64,000 nucleotides of DNA from contig CAJYLO010000007.1 of NCBI GenBank assembly GCA_913776245.1, positions 186,001-250,000 of the forward strand, given 5' to 3'. Shown here piece by piece: positions 17,900-26,546 of this stretch (position 1 is the first letter of the stretch; every line of letters starts with the position of its first letter). The notes beneath the pieces are model-generated. The model saw only the letters and a program-made list of their open reading frames with translations. It was not told the origin of the DNA and made no database searches. Source of the DNA: an uncultured Chryseobacterium sp. GTDB lineage: Bacteria > Bacteroidota > Bacteroidia > Flavobacteriales > Weeksellaceae. The position numbers were made by a program, and so were the translations under genes.

Positions 17900-19102
17900 A
17901 TGATTATTCAACCTAGAACAAGAGGATTTATTTGTCTGACTGCACATCCGGATGGAGCGCATCAGGCTGTAAAAAACCAGATAGAATATGTAAAGTCGAA
18001 AGGCGAAATCAAACACGGACCTAAAAAAGTTTTGGTCATCGGTGCTTCCACAGGTTTTGGTTTATCTTCCAGAATTGCTGCAGCTTTCGGTTCAGGCGCA
18101 TCTACAATCGGAGTTTTTTTCGAAAAACCGGCATCAGAAGGTAAAATGGGAACAGCCGGTTGGTACAATTCTGCAGCTTTCGAGAAAGAAGCACACGCAG
18201 CCGGACTTTACGCAAAGAGTATTAATGGTGATGCGTTCTCTGACGATGTGAAGAAAGAGACCATTGAATTGATTAAAAAAGATCTTGGTCAGGTAGATTT
18301 GGTAGTGTACAGTTTGGCTTCGCCGAGAAGAACACATCCTAAAACCGGTGTTGCTTATGCATCGGTTCTTAAACCGATTGGTCAGCCATTTACCAACAAA
18401 ACAGTTGATTTTCATACAGGTGTCGTTTCCGATATCACCATTAATCCGGTTGAAAATGAGGAAGATATTGCCAACACCATCGCTGTAATGGGTGGCGAAG
18501 ACTGGAGATTCTGGATAGAAGATCTGAAAGCGGCTGGTGTTTTGGCAGAAGGTGTTAAAACTGTTGCTTATTCTTACATTGGCCCGGAATTGACTTTTCC
18601 AATTTACAGAAATGGAACAATCGGCCAGGCTAAAAACGATTTGGAAGCAACAGTTCCGGTATTGAATGATTTACTGAAAGATCTTCACGGCGTTTCTTAT
18701 GTTTCGGTTAATAAAGCTTTGGTAACACAATCTAGTTCAGCAATTCCTGTAGTTCCATTGTATATTTCCTTACTTTATAAAGTGATGAAAGCTAAAGGAA
18801 CACACGAAGGAACTATCGAGCAGATGCAAAGACTATTTGCGGACAGATTATATACAGAAAATGGGAAAGTTGCATTAGATTCGGAAGGAAGAATCCGCAT
18901 TGATGACTGGGAAATGGCAGAGGATGTACAGGCAGAAGTTGCTAAATACTGGGATAAAGTTACAACAGAAACACTGTCTGAAATCAGTGATATTGAAGGT
19001 TACAGGAAAGAATTTTTCAATCTTTTCGGCTTCGAGCTGGAAGGTGTGGATTATGAAAAAGATGCAAATGAGAATGTGCAGGTTCCAAGTATTGAAGCTT
19101 AA
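17900..19102 (+). CDS. fabV: Enoyl-ACP reductase FabV (trans-2-enoyl-CoA reductase family)
   Basis: The start at 17900 gives MIIQPRTRGFICLTAHPDG, the conserved FabV/TER N-terminus. The open frame from 17879 adds seven residues that do not fit the family. The 400-residue NADH-dependent enzyme completes fatty-acid elongation by reducing the enoyl group. A nucleotide-binding motif (KKVLVIGASTGFGLSSRIA, about 42-60) is present, and the active site Y-X8-K appears as Y236 to K245 (YRNGTIGQAK). FabV homologues are typically less sensitive to triclosan than FabI. A bidirectional terminator follows. Confidence 0.95.
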   Translation: MIIQPRTRGFICLTAHPDGAHQAVKNQIEYVKSKGEIKHGPKKVLVIGASTGFGLSSRIAAAFGSGASTIGVFFEKPASEGKMGTAGWYNSAAFEKEAHAAGLYAKSINGDAFSDDVKKETIELIKKDLGQVDLVVYSLASPRRTHPKTGVAYASVLKPIGQPFTNKTVDFHTGVVSDITINPVENEEDIANTIAVMGGEDWRFWIEDLKAAGVLAEGVKTVAYSYIGPELTFPIYRNGTIGQAKNDLEATVPVLNDLLKDLHGVSYVSVNKALVTQSSSAIPVVPLYISLLYKVMKAKGTHEGTIEQMQRLFADRLYTENGKVALDSEGRIRIDDWEMAEDVQAEVAKYWDKVTTETLSEISDIEGYRKEFFNLFGFELEGVDYEKDANENVQVPSIEA

Positions 19103-19162
19103 ATTTTAGACATAGATAATTGACAGATAGATGATAGAATTTTCAGTCTCATTAATAAAGAT

Positions 19163-19193
19163 AAAAACGGCTACTGAAAAAGTAGCCGTTTTT
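19163..19193. terminator. Bidirectional terminator between fabV and acyltransferase
   Basis: AAAAACGGCTACT (19163-19175) pairs perfectly with AGTAGCCGTTTTT (19181-19193), giving T-runs in both directions between convergent genes. The acyltransferase stop codon touches the right edge. Confidence 0.85.
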
Positions 19194-19990
19194 TATTGTT
19201 GTGATTGAGATTTTATTTCTTTCTGCTTGGCGTCATAATCGTGGAGCAGGTTGTGTTCCGGTGTTTGCTCAATGGCATGCATTATTTTGTCCAGAATCTG
19301 TGTTGCGGACTCATTGTCATAATCAATATCCAAAGCTGGCTTGAACTCCATTGTTGGCTTCACACCGGTTACTTTGATTTTCAAGCCTTTCTTGTCAAAA
19401 GCTCTTCGGAATCCGTTGATCTTGATCGGAATAACAATGGGCCTCTGATTTTTTATCAATTTAGCCGTGCCTTTTCTGCCTTGTGCAAATGCTGAAGTAG
19501 TCCCTTGGGGAAACGTAATAACCCAGCCGTTGTCCAGTGCTGTCATAATGTTTTCCACCTCACTCATATCCACCATTCGGTTGACGTTCTGACCCTCAGC
19601 CCGCCAGGTTCTTTTCACAGTTACAGCACCTGCAATTTTAAAAATTCTTGCAAGAATACCTTTGTTCATCGTCTCTTCCGCTGCTACATAGTAAAAGTCA
19701 ACTTTCGGATTCAGCAGATAAACAGGGTTTTTGATTGTGTTATGATAGCCGTTATTCACCGCGCAAAAGGCGTGATACATCGCTGCAACATCAGCAAAAT
19801 AAGTCTGGTGATTTGACACGAAAAGAACATTGGTGTCCGGTAAATCGGTGAGATTTTCCGTGCCCGATATTTTAAGCTTGTTAAAACCATTGAACCTCCT
19901 GTATGATACTAATCCGAGAATGAAAATAATAATCCTTTTTAGGATGTATATGTTTCCAAAAGAATCAGTAAAAATATTTTTTTTTGCCAT
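19193..19990 (-). CDS. Lysophospholipid acyltransferase-like (PlsC family)
   Basis: This 265-residue membrane-associated acyltransferase has one N-terminal hydrophobic segment (about 12-28). The usual NHx4D catalytic block appears as NHQTYFAD, with five rather than four residues between His and Asp. The second block is FPQGTTSAF, where the family normally has FPEGTRS. It probably transfers an acyl chain to a lyso-lipid or related acceptor at the inner membrane. The variant motifs mean the acceptor could differ from lysophosphatidate. The stop codon overlaps the shared terminator. Confidence 0.8.
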   Translation of the reverse strand: MAKKNIFTDSFGNIYILKRIIIFILGLVSYRRFNGFNKLKISGTENLTDLPDTNVLFVSNHQTYFADVAAMYHAFCAVNNGYHNTIKNPVYLLNPKVDFYYVAAEETMNKGILARIFKIAGAVTVKRTWRAEGQNVNRMVDMSEVENIMTALDNGWVITFPQGTTSAFAQGRKGTAKLIKNQRPIVIPIKINGFRRAFDKKGLKIKVTGVKPTMEFKPALDIDYDNESATQILDKIMHAIEQTPEHNLLHDYDAKQKEIKSQSQQ

Positions 19991-20034
19991 TGATAGTTAA
20001 TTACAATTTCCAAGGTCTTGAAATTATTGCAAAA

Positions 20035-20664
20035 TTAAACATTTTTTAACAAGTTGCTGAACTCGCTCAGAATCATTGAAGTAGCTCCCCAGATAATGTA
20101 GCCGTTAAAATCAATAACCGGAACTTCATAGCCTTGTGTAGAAGGCAAAGCCATAATTTTTGGCTGATCCGGAAGACTTAGTAAGGAAGATATTGGGAAT
20201 TCTATCAATTCCACAGCTTCGGTTTCCTGTAGAAAGAATTCTGGATTTTTCTTCGTATAAGAAACAAACGAATGGACATAGAAATTACTGGGCGGAATGT
20301 ATATCGGAGACATCTCTCTTATGATTCTCACATAATGCTCATCGATTCCCAACTCTTCCGAGGTTTCCCGTTTTGCAGTGTAGGAAAAATCAGGATCATC
20401 GTTTTCTTTTTTCCCTCCGGGTAATGAGATCTGTCCGCTGTGTCTGTCATTGTCATTCAGGCTTCTTACGATAAGCGGAAAATGCCATTCATTATCTTTG
20501 AGATAAAGTAAAATGTTAACAGCTGCCAATTTTGGATTTTTTTTCAGGATTTCCTCATAGCTGAACACCGGACGGTAAGGCGGCGAATAAATTTTGTGCG
20601 CATTTTCGCCCAGTAATTCCGCATTTCTAATATCTCTGAGTAAATCTTTTCCAAAAATCTGCAT
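20035..20664 (-). CDS. Nudix hydrolase, CoA pyrophosphatase-like
   Basis: This 209-residue protein has a Nudix box (LPGGKKEND ... AKRETSEELGI, about 90-117). The acidic residues around GGKKENDD resemble the NudL/CoA diphosphatase subgroup more than MutT. Such enzymes split CoA or acyl-CoA into phosphopantetheine compounds and 3',5'-ADP. The substrate assignment is by resemblance only. It is 45 bp downstream of, and on the same strand as, the start region of the acyltransferase gene, so the two could be co-transcribed. Confidence 0.82.
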   Translation of the reverse strand: MQIFGKDLLRDIRNAELLGENAHKIYSPPYRPVFSYEEILKKNPKLAAVNILLYLKDNEWHFPLIVRSLNDNDRHSGQISLPGGKKENDDPDFSYTAKRETSEELGIDEHYVRIIREMSPIYIPPSNFYVHSFVSYTKKNPEFFLQETEAVELIEFPISSLLSLPDQPKIMALPSTQGYEVPVIDFNGYIIWGATSMILSEFSNLLKNV

Positions 20665-20720
20665 AGCTCAAAGATAAGGAAAATTGTAAATTTAAAATCC
20701 TTTTTGATAGCTTAATAAAA

Positions 20721-20747
20721 AAGTCGCAAAGATTCACTCTGCGACTT
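20721..20747 (-). terminator. Intrinsic terminator of the leftward tolC
   Basis: Read leftward, AAGTCGCA and TGCGACTT form an 8-bp stem followed by a run of T (AAAAAA on the plus strand at about 20717-20722). It lies about 35 bp past the tolC stop. Confidence 0.75.
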
Positions 20748-20781
20748 CATTAATACTATTTTATGTCTTTTGATGAAAAAA

Positions 20782-22146
20782 TTACAAATTAATCCCTCTT
20801 CCCGCATAAAAATCCAGAACCTTGATGCTAAACAGATAATTATATTTGGCCTGTGCCACAGAACCTTGCGCATTCGCATAATTATTTCTGGCCATGGTTA
20901 CATCATATATTGTGGAACGCCCGGCTTCGTAACTTTTTTCGGCAAAATCCAGGGCCAGCTTCGTACTTTTCTCGGCTTCAATGGCAGCTGTGTAAACCTC
21001 AAAGTTAGAATCTGCATTGAACTGCGCCTGCTGAATGTCCTGTTTTAGCTGGAACTTTTGCTGTTCAAGATTGTTCTTAGCAATCGTCTCATTGATTTTC
21101 GTCTGCTCAACTTGCAGCTTTGTAATCCCTTTATTGAAAATCGGAATATTGGCAGATAAGCTCAACTGTTGACCAAAGTTGTCACTATATTGTTGGAAAA
21201 AATTCCTCTCTATAATTGGTGTCACTGCACCGGTAACAGGATCTTGTTGATACCCAAGCGTATTTTTGTTCAGAAGATTATTGTAGAAACTTCCGACGCC
21301 GGCAGTTGCAGTCACAGTGGGCCAAAAGTTGGTCTTTACCACTTCGGTTTGCGCTTCAGCTGCTTTTATTCTGCTTTCAGCTGCTTTTACCACCGGCTGA
21401 TTTTGGTAGGCGATGTTCAAAACATCATCCACAGTTTCTGTTGCGGGCATCAATTGATCCGGAACGGGGATATCCACCACGTCAAAGCTCTTATAATCCT
21501 GTAGCTGCAGCAATTGGGCCATCGCAAACAGTGCCCTGTCCACATTGATCTGGGCTGTTTTCACATTCTGCTTTTCACGTGCCAGTGAAGCCGAAGCTTC
21601 TGCCAGAACGGTCTGAGCAGTAGTGCCTACTTCCGTGGTTATTTTGGCACGGTCATACAGTTTTTGAGCATTGTCCATTGCACTTTCAGAGATTTTTTTA
21701 ATTTCCCTGTTCAGCATCACGTTCAGATATTGCTGGGCGATTTGCAGTGCAATATTATTTTTGATCGTTTCAATGTCCTGCAAACTCGCCTCCACATCAA
21801 AACCTGTTTTCCTGATACTTTTTTCCAATCTTCCGTTGTTGTAAACCAGCATGCTGGCCCCCACATTAGCGCCGTTGTAGTAGCTGTCATTCCGGATGCT
21901 GCTCGTTCCAACCAGGGTCTGACCAAAATTTGCATTGTTGCTGATCGTTCCGGAAACCGAAGGCAGGTATTCCTTTTTTGCCATTTCCAGATTTTTCGTC
22001 TGCACATCTTTGTTGTACATCTGTGCCTGAACCTGAAGATTATTCTTGATCGCATAATCCACACATTCCTGGATGGTCCATTTCTTCTGGGAAAACGCAA
22101 AAACACCTACTGACAATAGCGAAACGCAAAATACTTTTCTGAACAT
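20782..22146 (-). CDS. TolC family outer-membrane efflux channel (exporter 2)
   Basis: This 454-residue TolC-like protein has a signal peptide (MFRKVFCVSLLSVGVFAFSQ), followed by WTIQECVDYAIKNNLQVQAQ. Its helical repeats include NIALQIAQQYLNVMLNREI and LSANIPIFNKGITKLQVEQT. It is divergent from, and 632 bp away from, the ATPase-permease-permease-adaptor operon at 22779-27740, which otherwise lacks a channel gene. I infer they form one tripartite exporter with separate promoters. Confidence 0.9.
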   Translation of the reverse strand: MFRKVFCVSLLSVGVFAFSQKKWTIQECVDYAIKNNLQVQAQMYNKDVQTKNLEMAKKEYLPSVSGTISNNANFGQTLVGTSSIRNDSYYNGANVGASMLVYNNGRLEKSIRKTGFDVEASLQDIETIKNNIALQIAQQYLNVMLNREIKKISESAMDNAQKLYDRAKITTEVGTTAQTVLAEASASLAREKQNVKTAQINVDRALFAMAQLLQLQDYKSFDVVDIPVPDQLMPATETVDDVLNIAYQNQPVVKAAESRIKAAEAQTEVVKTNFWPTVTATAGVGSFYNNLLNKNTLGYQQDPVTGAVTPIIERNFFQQYSDNFGQQLSLSANIPIFNKGITKLQVEQTKINETIAKNNLEQQKFQLKQDIQQAQFNADSNFEVYTAAIEAEKSTKLALDFAEKSYEAGRSTIYDVTMARNNYANAQGSVAQAKYNYLFSIKVLDFYAGRGINL

Positions 22147-22217
22147 AAAAGAAAAATTATATACAATAAGACTGCAGAAACTACAAAATGTTACTTAAAG
22201 TGTTAAAAAAAAAAATT

Positions 22218-22352
22218 GGGCGTGCCCCGGTTTTTGCCTCCACAAGCTCCCCGGCCAAAAACCGGGTCGGTCTTCGGGCAGTCGCTCTCCGCCTGCGGCG
22301 CAGGAGCTCCGACAATGCCCTGCGCCCTCACGCGCTGGCGCAACCAAGAGCG
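22218..22352 (+). repeat. GC-rich dispersed element, copy A
   Basis: The sequence is strikingly GC-rich against an AT-rich background. It starts GGGCGTGCCC, contains CGGGTCGGTCTTCGGGC, and ends with CCCTCACGCGCTGGCG. A second copy at 53206-53348 shares the same start, a CGGTCGGGCT middle and a CCCTCACGCAGTGGCG end. I see no credible gene in it. Confidence 0.7.
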
Positions 22353-22387
22353 TTTAAAAATAAAACCTGGAAACTAAGAATCAACTA

Positions 22388-22586
22388 AGCATATTCACAA
22401 TCCAACAAAGAACGGTCTCAATCCAACAAGACACAATCTCAATCGAACAAAGCATAGTCACAATCCAACAAAGAACGGGCTCAATCCAACAAGACACAGT
22501 CTCAATCGAACAAAGCATAGTCTCAACCCAACAAGATATAGTCTGAATCCAACAAAGCATAGTCTCAATCGAACAAGACGTAGTCC
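22388..22586. repeat. 21-bp tandem repeat array (nine units)
   Basis: Nine consecutive 21-bp units run from 22398 to 22586, preceded by a partial unit. The consensus is CAATCCAACAAAGCATAGTCT with variation. Units 1-3 and 4-6 form a 63-bp higher-order repeat identical at 60 of 63 positions. There is no spacer, so it is not a CRISPR array. With the GC-rich element it fills most of the 632-bp gap between tolC and the ATPase gene. The remaining 22587-22778 holds a dispersed CTGAGCTTGACGAAGGG repeat and presumably the operon promoter. Confidence 0.9.
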
Positions 22587-22778
22587 CAAGTGCTAGCGAT
22601 GTCACCCTGAGCTTGACGAAGGGTTATTAATAAAAATTGTCATTAAATGACTATCTTAAAATGGATAAACCAGATGTTTTTTAGCCCGGGAAACTCACAC
22701 GCATAAAATTTCTCATCTTTTTATCATCATATTGTAACAATTTCTGATTCAGATTTACTTATAACCTAAAACCGGAAC

Positions 22779-23474
22779 ATGTCAATTCTGAAAATCGAAG
22801 ACCTCAACAAATCTTATGATACGGGAAAAAGCAAACTGCACGTGCTGAAAGGTATCAACCTGACTATTGAGCAGGGTGAGTTTGTTTCCATTATGGGAAG
22901 TTCCGGTTCCGGAAAATCAACACTGCTGAACATTATCGGGATTCTGGACGAAGCGGATTCCGGCATCTATGAGCTGGACGGTTTTCCCATAAAACACCTC
23001 ACAGAAGTAAAAGCCGCCGAATACAGAAGCCGTTTTCTCGGATTTATTTTTCAGTCATTCAATTTGATTAATTATAAAACAGCATTGGAAAATGTGGCAT
23101 TGCCATTATATTATCAAAACGTTTCCAGAAAAGAGAGAACGAAAAAAGCAGAGGAATACCTGGAAAAAGTTGGGTTGAGACAATGGGCAGAACATCTTCC
23201 AAGCGAGCTTTCCGGAGGGCAAAAACAAAGAATTGCCATTGCAAGAGCACTCATCACAGACCCGAAACTGATTCTGGCAGATGAGCCAACCGGCGCACTG
23301 GATTCTAAAACCACACACGATATTATGAAGCTGCTGCAGGACATCAATAATGAAGGTAAAACCATTGTTGTTGTAACCCACGAACCGGATGTTGCCGCAC
23401 AGACCAAAAGAAACGTTGTTTTGAAAGACGGCAGAATTGAAAGCGACGAGTTCATCAATCAGATTGTATTATAG
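22779..23474 (+). CDS. ABC transporter ATP-binding protein, MacB/LolD-like (exporter 2)
   Basis: This 231-residue ATPase has Walker A GSSGSGKS, Q-loop FIFQSFNLIN, signature LSGGQKQRIAIARAL, Walker B LILADEPTGALDS and switch VVTHEP. It is a paralogue of the ATPase at 5296 and the first gene of the second FtsX exporter operon. The gap to the next gene (23475-23595) is made of short GGATGCTGG and ACTTCTAAC words, i.e. dispersed repeat material. Confidence 0.95.
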   Translation: MSILKIEDLNKSYDTGKSKLHVLKGINLTIEQGEFVSIMGSSGSGKSTLLNIIGILDEADSGIYELDGFPIKHLTEVKAAEYRSRFLGFIFQSFNLINYKTALENVALPLYYQNVSRKERTKKAEEYLEKVGLRQWAEHLPSELSGGQKQRIAIARALITDPKLILADEPTGALDSKTTHDIMKLLQDINNEGKTIVVVTHEPDVAAQTKRNVVLKDGRIESDEFINQIVL

Positions 23475-23595
23475 CTGGATGCTGGAAGTTAAATGCTGGA
23501 TGTTGATGATTTTAAAATAAATTAATTTAAAAAAAATAAATATGCTAAAAGTTGGAACTTCTAACTTCCTACTTCTAGCTTCTAACTAGAAAAAT

Positions 23596-24825
23596 ATGTT
23601 TGATTTAGACCGCTGGCAGGAGATTTTTAGTTCCATTCGCAGTAATGTATTGCGGACGGTGCTTTCTGGTTTCACAGTAGCGCTCGGTCTGTTTATATTC
23701 ATTGTTTTATTTGGGATTGGTAATGGACTGAATAACTCGTTTTCCAAAGCATTTATGAGAGATGCAACCAACCTGATCATGGTTTTTGCAGGTAAAACGA
23801 CATTGCCATACGCAGGTCTGCAGTCAGACAGGCAGATTTCATTCAATAATTCCGATTTCGAAGCTATTGAAAAGGAAAGTGGTGATAAAATAGAATATGG
23901 CTCGCCAAGATACACATCCAATCTCACGGTCAAATATGGGAAAGAAAGCGGCAATTACCAGATCAACGGTGTCTTGGGCGATGAAAAGTTTCTCGAAAAC
24001 CGGACAATGATAGACGGCCGGTACATCAACCAACTGGATAACGAGCGGAAGCAGAATGTGGCATCTATCGGCAGAATGGTTTGGCGGGACTTGATCCGCG
24101 ATGGTAATCCAATCGGGAAGGATCTGGAAATCAACGGAACGATGTTCAAAGTGGTGGGTGTATTTTCGGATCCTGGCGGTGACTGGGATGAGCGTCACAT
24201 TTCGGTGCCGTTATCCACGCTTCAGCAGATGAAGAAAGGTTCTGATACCATCAGTACCATTATGCTGTCGTATAACCAGAAGCTAACGCCGGATCAGGCT
24301 GTGGAATATGGTAAAGAAATAGAAAAGACCATTAGAAAAAGACATCAGATTTCACCGGACGATCAGCAAGGGATATTTGTTAATAACAATGCGGTCAATA
24401 CGAAAGATTCATTCGCATTTTTATTTGTAATAACGGCTGTTGTAGGATTCATCGGACTGGGAACCTTGCTTGCCGGGATTATTGGTATCAGTAATATTAT
24501 GGTTTATATCGTAAAAGAAAGAACCAAGGAAATTGGTGTACGAAAAGCGATAGGTGCTAAACCAAGAGGAATTGTTGCACTGATTTTACAGGAAAGCATT
24601 GTTATCACTGTAATATCCGGCATCATCGGTGTAGGACTCGGCGTTCTGGCTTTGAAACTAATCGGCAATAGCCTGGAGGAGTATTTTATATCAGAACCGT
24701 CGGTAGGTTGGGGACTTATTATAGTCGCATTTTTCTGTCTTGTTCTGTCCGGGACTATCGCAGGATTTGTGCCGGCTTACCGCGCATCAAAAATTAAACC
24801 TATTGAAGCGCTGAGAGCGGAATAA
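23596..24825 (+). CDS. MacB-type ABC permease (exporter 2, first)
   Basis: This 409-residue permease has the usual single MacB unit: an N-terminal helix (about 20-42, SNVLRTVLSGFTVALGLFIF), a periplasmic MacB_PCD domain, and a three-helix FtsX core (about 275-400) with RTKEIGVRKAIGAKPRGIV and the closing PAYRASKIKPIEALRAE. That is half the length of the exporter 1 permeases. With the next permease it probably makes a heterodimer around the operon's ATPase. Confidence 0.93.
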   Translation: MFDLDRWQEIFSSIRSNVLRTVLSGFTVALGLFIFIVLFGIGNGLNNSFSKAFMRDATNLIMVFAGKTTLPYAGLQSDRQISFNNSDFEAIEKESGDKIEYGSPRYTSNLTVKYGKESGNYQINGVLGDEKFLENRTMIDGRYINQLDNERKQNVASIGRMVWRDLIRDGNPIGKDLEINGTMFKVVGVFSDPGGDWDERHISVPLSTLQQMKKGSDTISTIMLSYNQKLTPDQAVEYGKEIEKTIRKRHQISPDDQQGIFVNNNAVNTKDSFAFLFVITAVVGFIGLGTLLAGIIGISNIMVYIVKERTKEIGVRKAIGAKPRGIVALILQESIVITVISGIIGVGLGVLALKLIGNSLEEYFISEPSVGWGLIIVAFFCLVLSGTIAGFVPAYRASKIKPIEALRAE

Positions 24826-24890
24826 TGAGTGGGAGCGTTATTCTTGACTTGGAGCATTTAGGGTTAAAGTGTTTTAGATTTGAAGGATTC

Positions 24891-25111
24891 TTTTTAGTAA
24901 ACGCTTTTTGGGATTTCTGTAGGAACGAAATGTTTGTAGAAAAAAGTAGCTCTCCAATCAAAACGGCTCCGTAGGAGTCGCACAATTAAAAATAGTCAGA
25001 AGTTGAGTTAGTTTTTTTTAGTAAACGCTTTTGGGAGTTCCGTAGGAACGAAATGTTTGTAGAAAAATGTATCTCTACAATCAAAACGGCTCCGTAGGAG
25101 TCGCACAATTA
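24891..25111 (+). repeat. Two direct copies of a ~97-bp dispersed element
   Basis: Copies at 24891-24988 and 25015-25111 have a period of about 124 bp and are near-identical. Each holds TAGTAAACGC, GTAGGAACGAAATGTTTGTAG and GGCTCCGTAGGAGTCGCAC. A related GAGCTCCGTAGGAGCGACC occurs at 53385-53403. They account for most of the 406-bp gap 24826-25231. No gene is visible there. Confidence 0.85.
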
Positions 25112-25231
25112 TAAAGACTTTAGAAGGTGGGAAAAAGTAAAATGTTTTAGAGTAGTAGAATTATAGATTTTGAAATCAAAATATAAAAAAATCATTCATT
25201 AATTATCATTAATCATTTATAATCAGAAGAA

Positions 25232-26500
25232 GTGAACATACTTTTCAAAAGAGATACCTGGCAGGAGATTTATTATTCCCTTCGGAACAATAAGCTCAGG
25301 ACATTCCTCACTATGATTGGCGTAGGTTGGGGTATGTTTTTGTATGTCAGTCTTTTGGGTGCTGCTAAAGGTATGGAGAACGGATTCAATAAACTTTTTT
25401 CAGGATTTGCAACCAATTCTATATTTCTTTGGGCCCAGAGTACGAATATTCCTTTCGAAGGTTTTCCTAAAGGAAGGGCAATGCAGCTTCATCTGAAAGA
25501 TATTGACTATCTCCAGCAGAAAATTCCACAGATCGATTATATTTCGCCTCAAAGTGTGAGAGGAAACTTTGGAACGCCAGGCGACCAGATTTCCAGGAAC
25601 GGAAAGAAAAACACATATATGATTACCGGGGACTTCCCTGTAGGAAATCAGATTTCAAAAAAGAAATTGCTGTTCGGACGGTATATTAACGATGCTGATA
25701 TTGCCGGCAGGAAAAATATCATCGTGATTGGTGAAGAGGTGTATAAAAATTTATTCGACGCCAAAAAGAATGAAAACCCGATTGGGAAATCCGTCAGTCT
25801 GAAAGGGGTATTCTTCACAGTTATCGGTGTTTTCCGGGTGGGAAAAGGTGGCGGAATGGAGAACGACCGCTCAGCGTACATTCCGTTTTCCACTTATTCA
25901 GGGCTGTATAATGAGGGCGATAAAGTTGGTTTCCTGGCTATTGTCGGAAAGCCGGATGCGGACGTTTCTGTAATTGAAGATAAGGTGAAGCAGGAGCTCA
26001 AAACCATCAACCACGTCTCACCGGAAGATACCAATGCTTTTGGAAGTTTTAACCTTGCCAAGGAATTTAAAAAGCTGACAGGTTTTCTTACAGGAATGCA
26101 GCTGCTGACAATTATTGTAGGAACATTAACGATTCTGGCAGGTGTCATTGCCATCTCGAATATTCTTCTAATCACAGTAAAGGAAAGAACGAAGGAAATC
26201 GGAATCCGTAGAGCGCTTGGAGCCAAACCGTCCGAAGTCCGGAATCAGATTTTGCTGGAAAGCGTTGTCATTACATTGTCTTCTGGTTTGCTCGGGTTTT
26301 TAGGCGGTATTTTTCTGCTGATGATCCTGAATATTGCCACTATGAATAATGACTCATTCCCTTTTTATAACCCAACTGTAGATTACAGCAACGTATTCAC
26401 GGCAATGGGAATTATGATTTTTCTTGGACTGATTATCGGGCTGATTCCTGCGCAGAGAGCGGTTAAGATCAGACCTATTGAAGCATTGAGAACAGAATAA
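25232..26500 (+). CDS. MacB-type ABC permease (exporter 2, second)
   Basis: This 422-residue protein has the same layout as the gene before it: an N-terminal helix, a periplasmic domain and an FtsX core with RTKEIGIRRALGAKPSEVR and the ending AVKIRPIEALRTE. The start is a GTG (codons GTG AAC ATA CTT) and is supported by the alignment of DTWQEIYYSLRNNKLRTF with DRWQEIFSSIRSNVLRTV of the first permease. An AGAAGAA stretch a few bases upstream may be the ribosome binding site. The large repeat-filled gap before it may reduce or separate its expression. Confidence 0.92.
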   Translation: MNILFKRDTWQEIYYSLRNNKLRTFLTMIGVGWGMFLYVSLLGAAKGMENGFNKLFSGFATNSIFLWAQSTNIPFEGFPKGRAMQLHLKDIDYLQQKIPQIDYISPQSVRGNFGTPGDQISRNGKKNTYMITGDFPVGNQISKKKLLFGRYINDADIAGRKNIIVIGEEVYKNLFDAKKNENPIGKSVSLKGVFFTVIGVFRVGKGGGMENDRSAYIPFSTYSGLYNEGDKVGFLAIVGKPDADVSVIEDKVKQELKTINHVSPEDTNAFGSFNLAKEFKKLTGFLTGMQLLTIIVGTLTILAGVIAISNILLITVKERTKEIGIRRALGAKPSEVRNQILLESVVITLSSGLLGFLGGIFLLMILNIATMNNDSFPFYNPTVDYSNVFTAMGIMIFLGLIIGLIPAQRAVKIRPIEALRTE

Positions 26501-26546
26501 AACTAATAATTTATCAAATATTAAATATCAATTATCATTAAATATA

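Noticed and set aside
22188-22388. 66-codon frame over the GC-rich element.
   Set aside because: Arg/Ala-rich translation of a dispersed non-coding element.
22388-22586. CRISPR array.
   Set aside because: Units are contiguous and degenerate with no unique spacers, and there are no cas genes.
22381-22605. Leftward 74-codon frame through the 21-bp tandem array (Cys/Trp-rich heptapeptides).
   Set aside because: A 21-bp array is a multiple of three, so any stop-free unit gives a long frame automatically. There is no clear ribosome binding site or homologue. Kept only as part of a finding.
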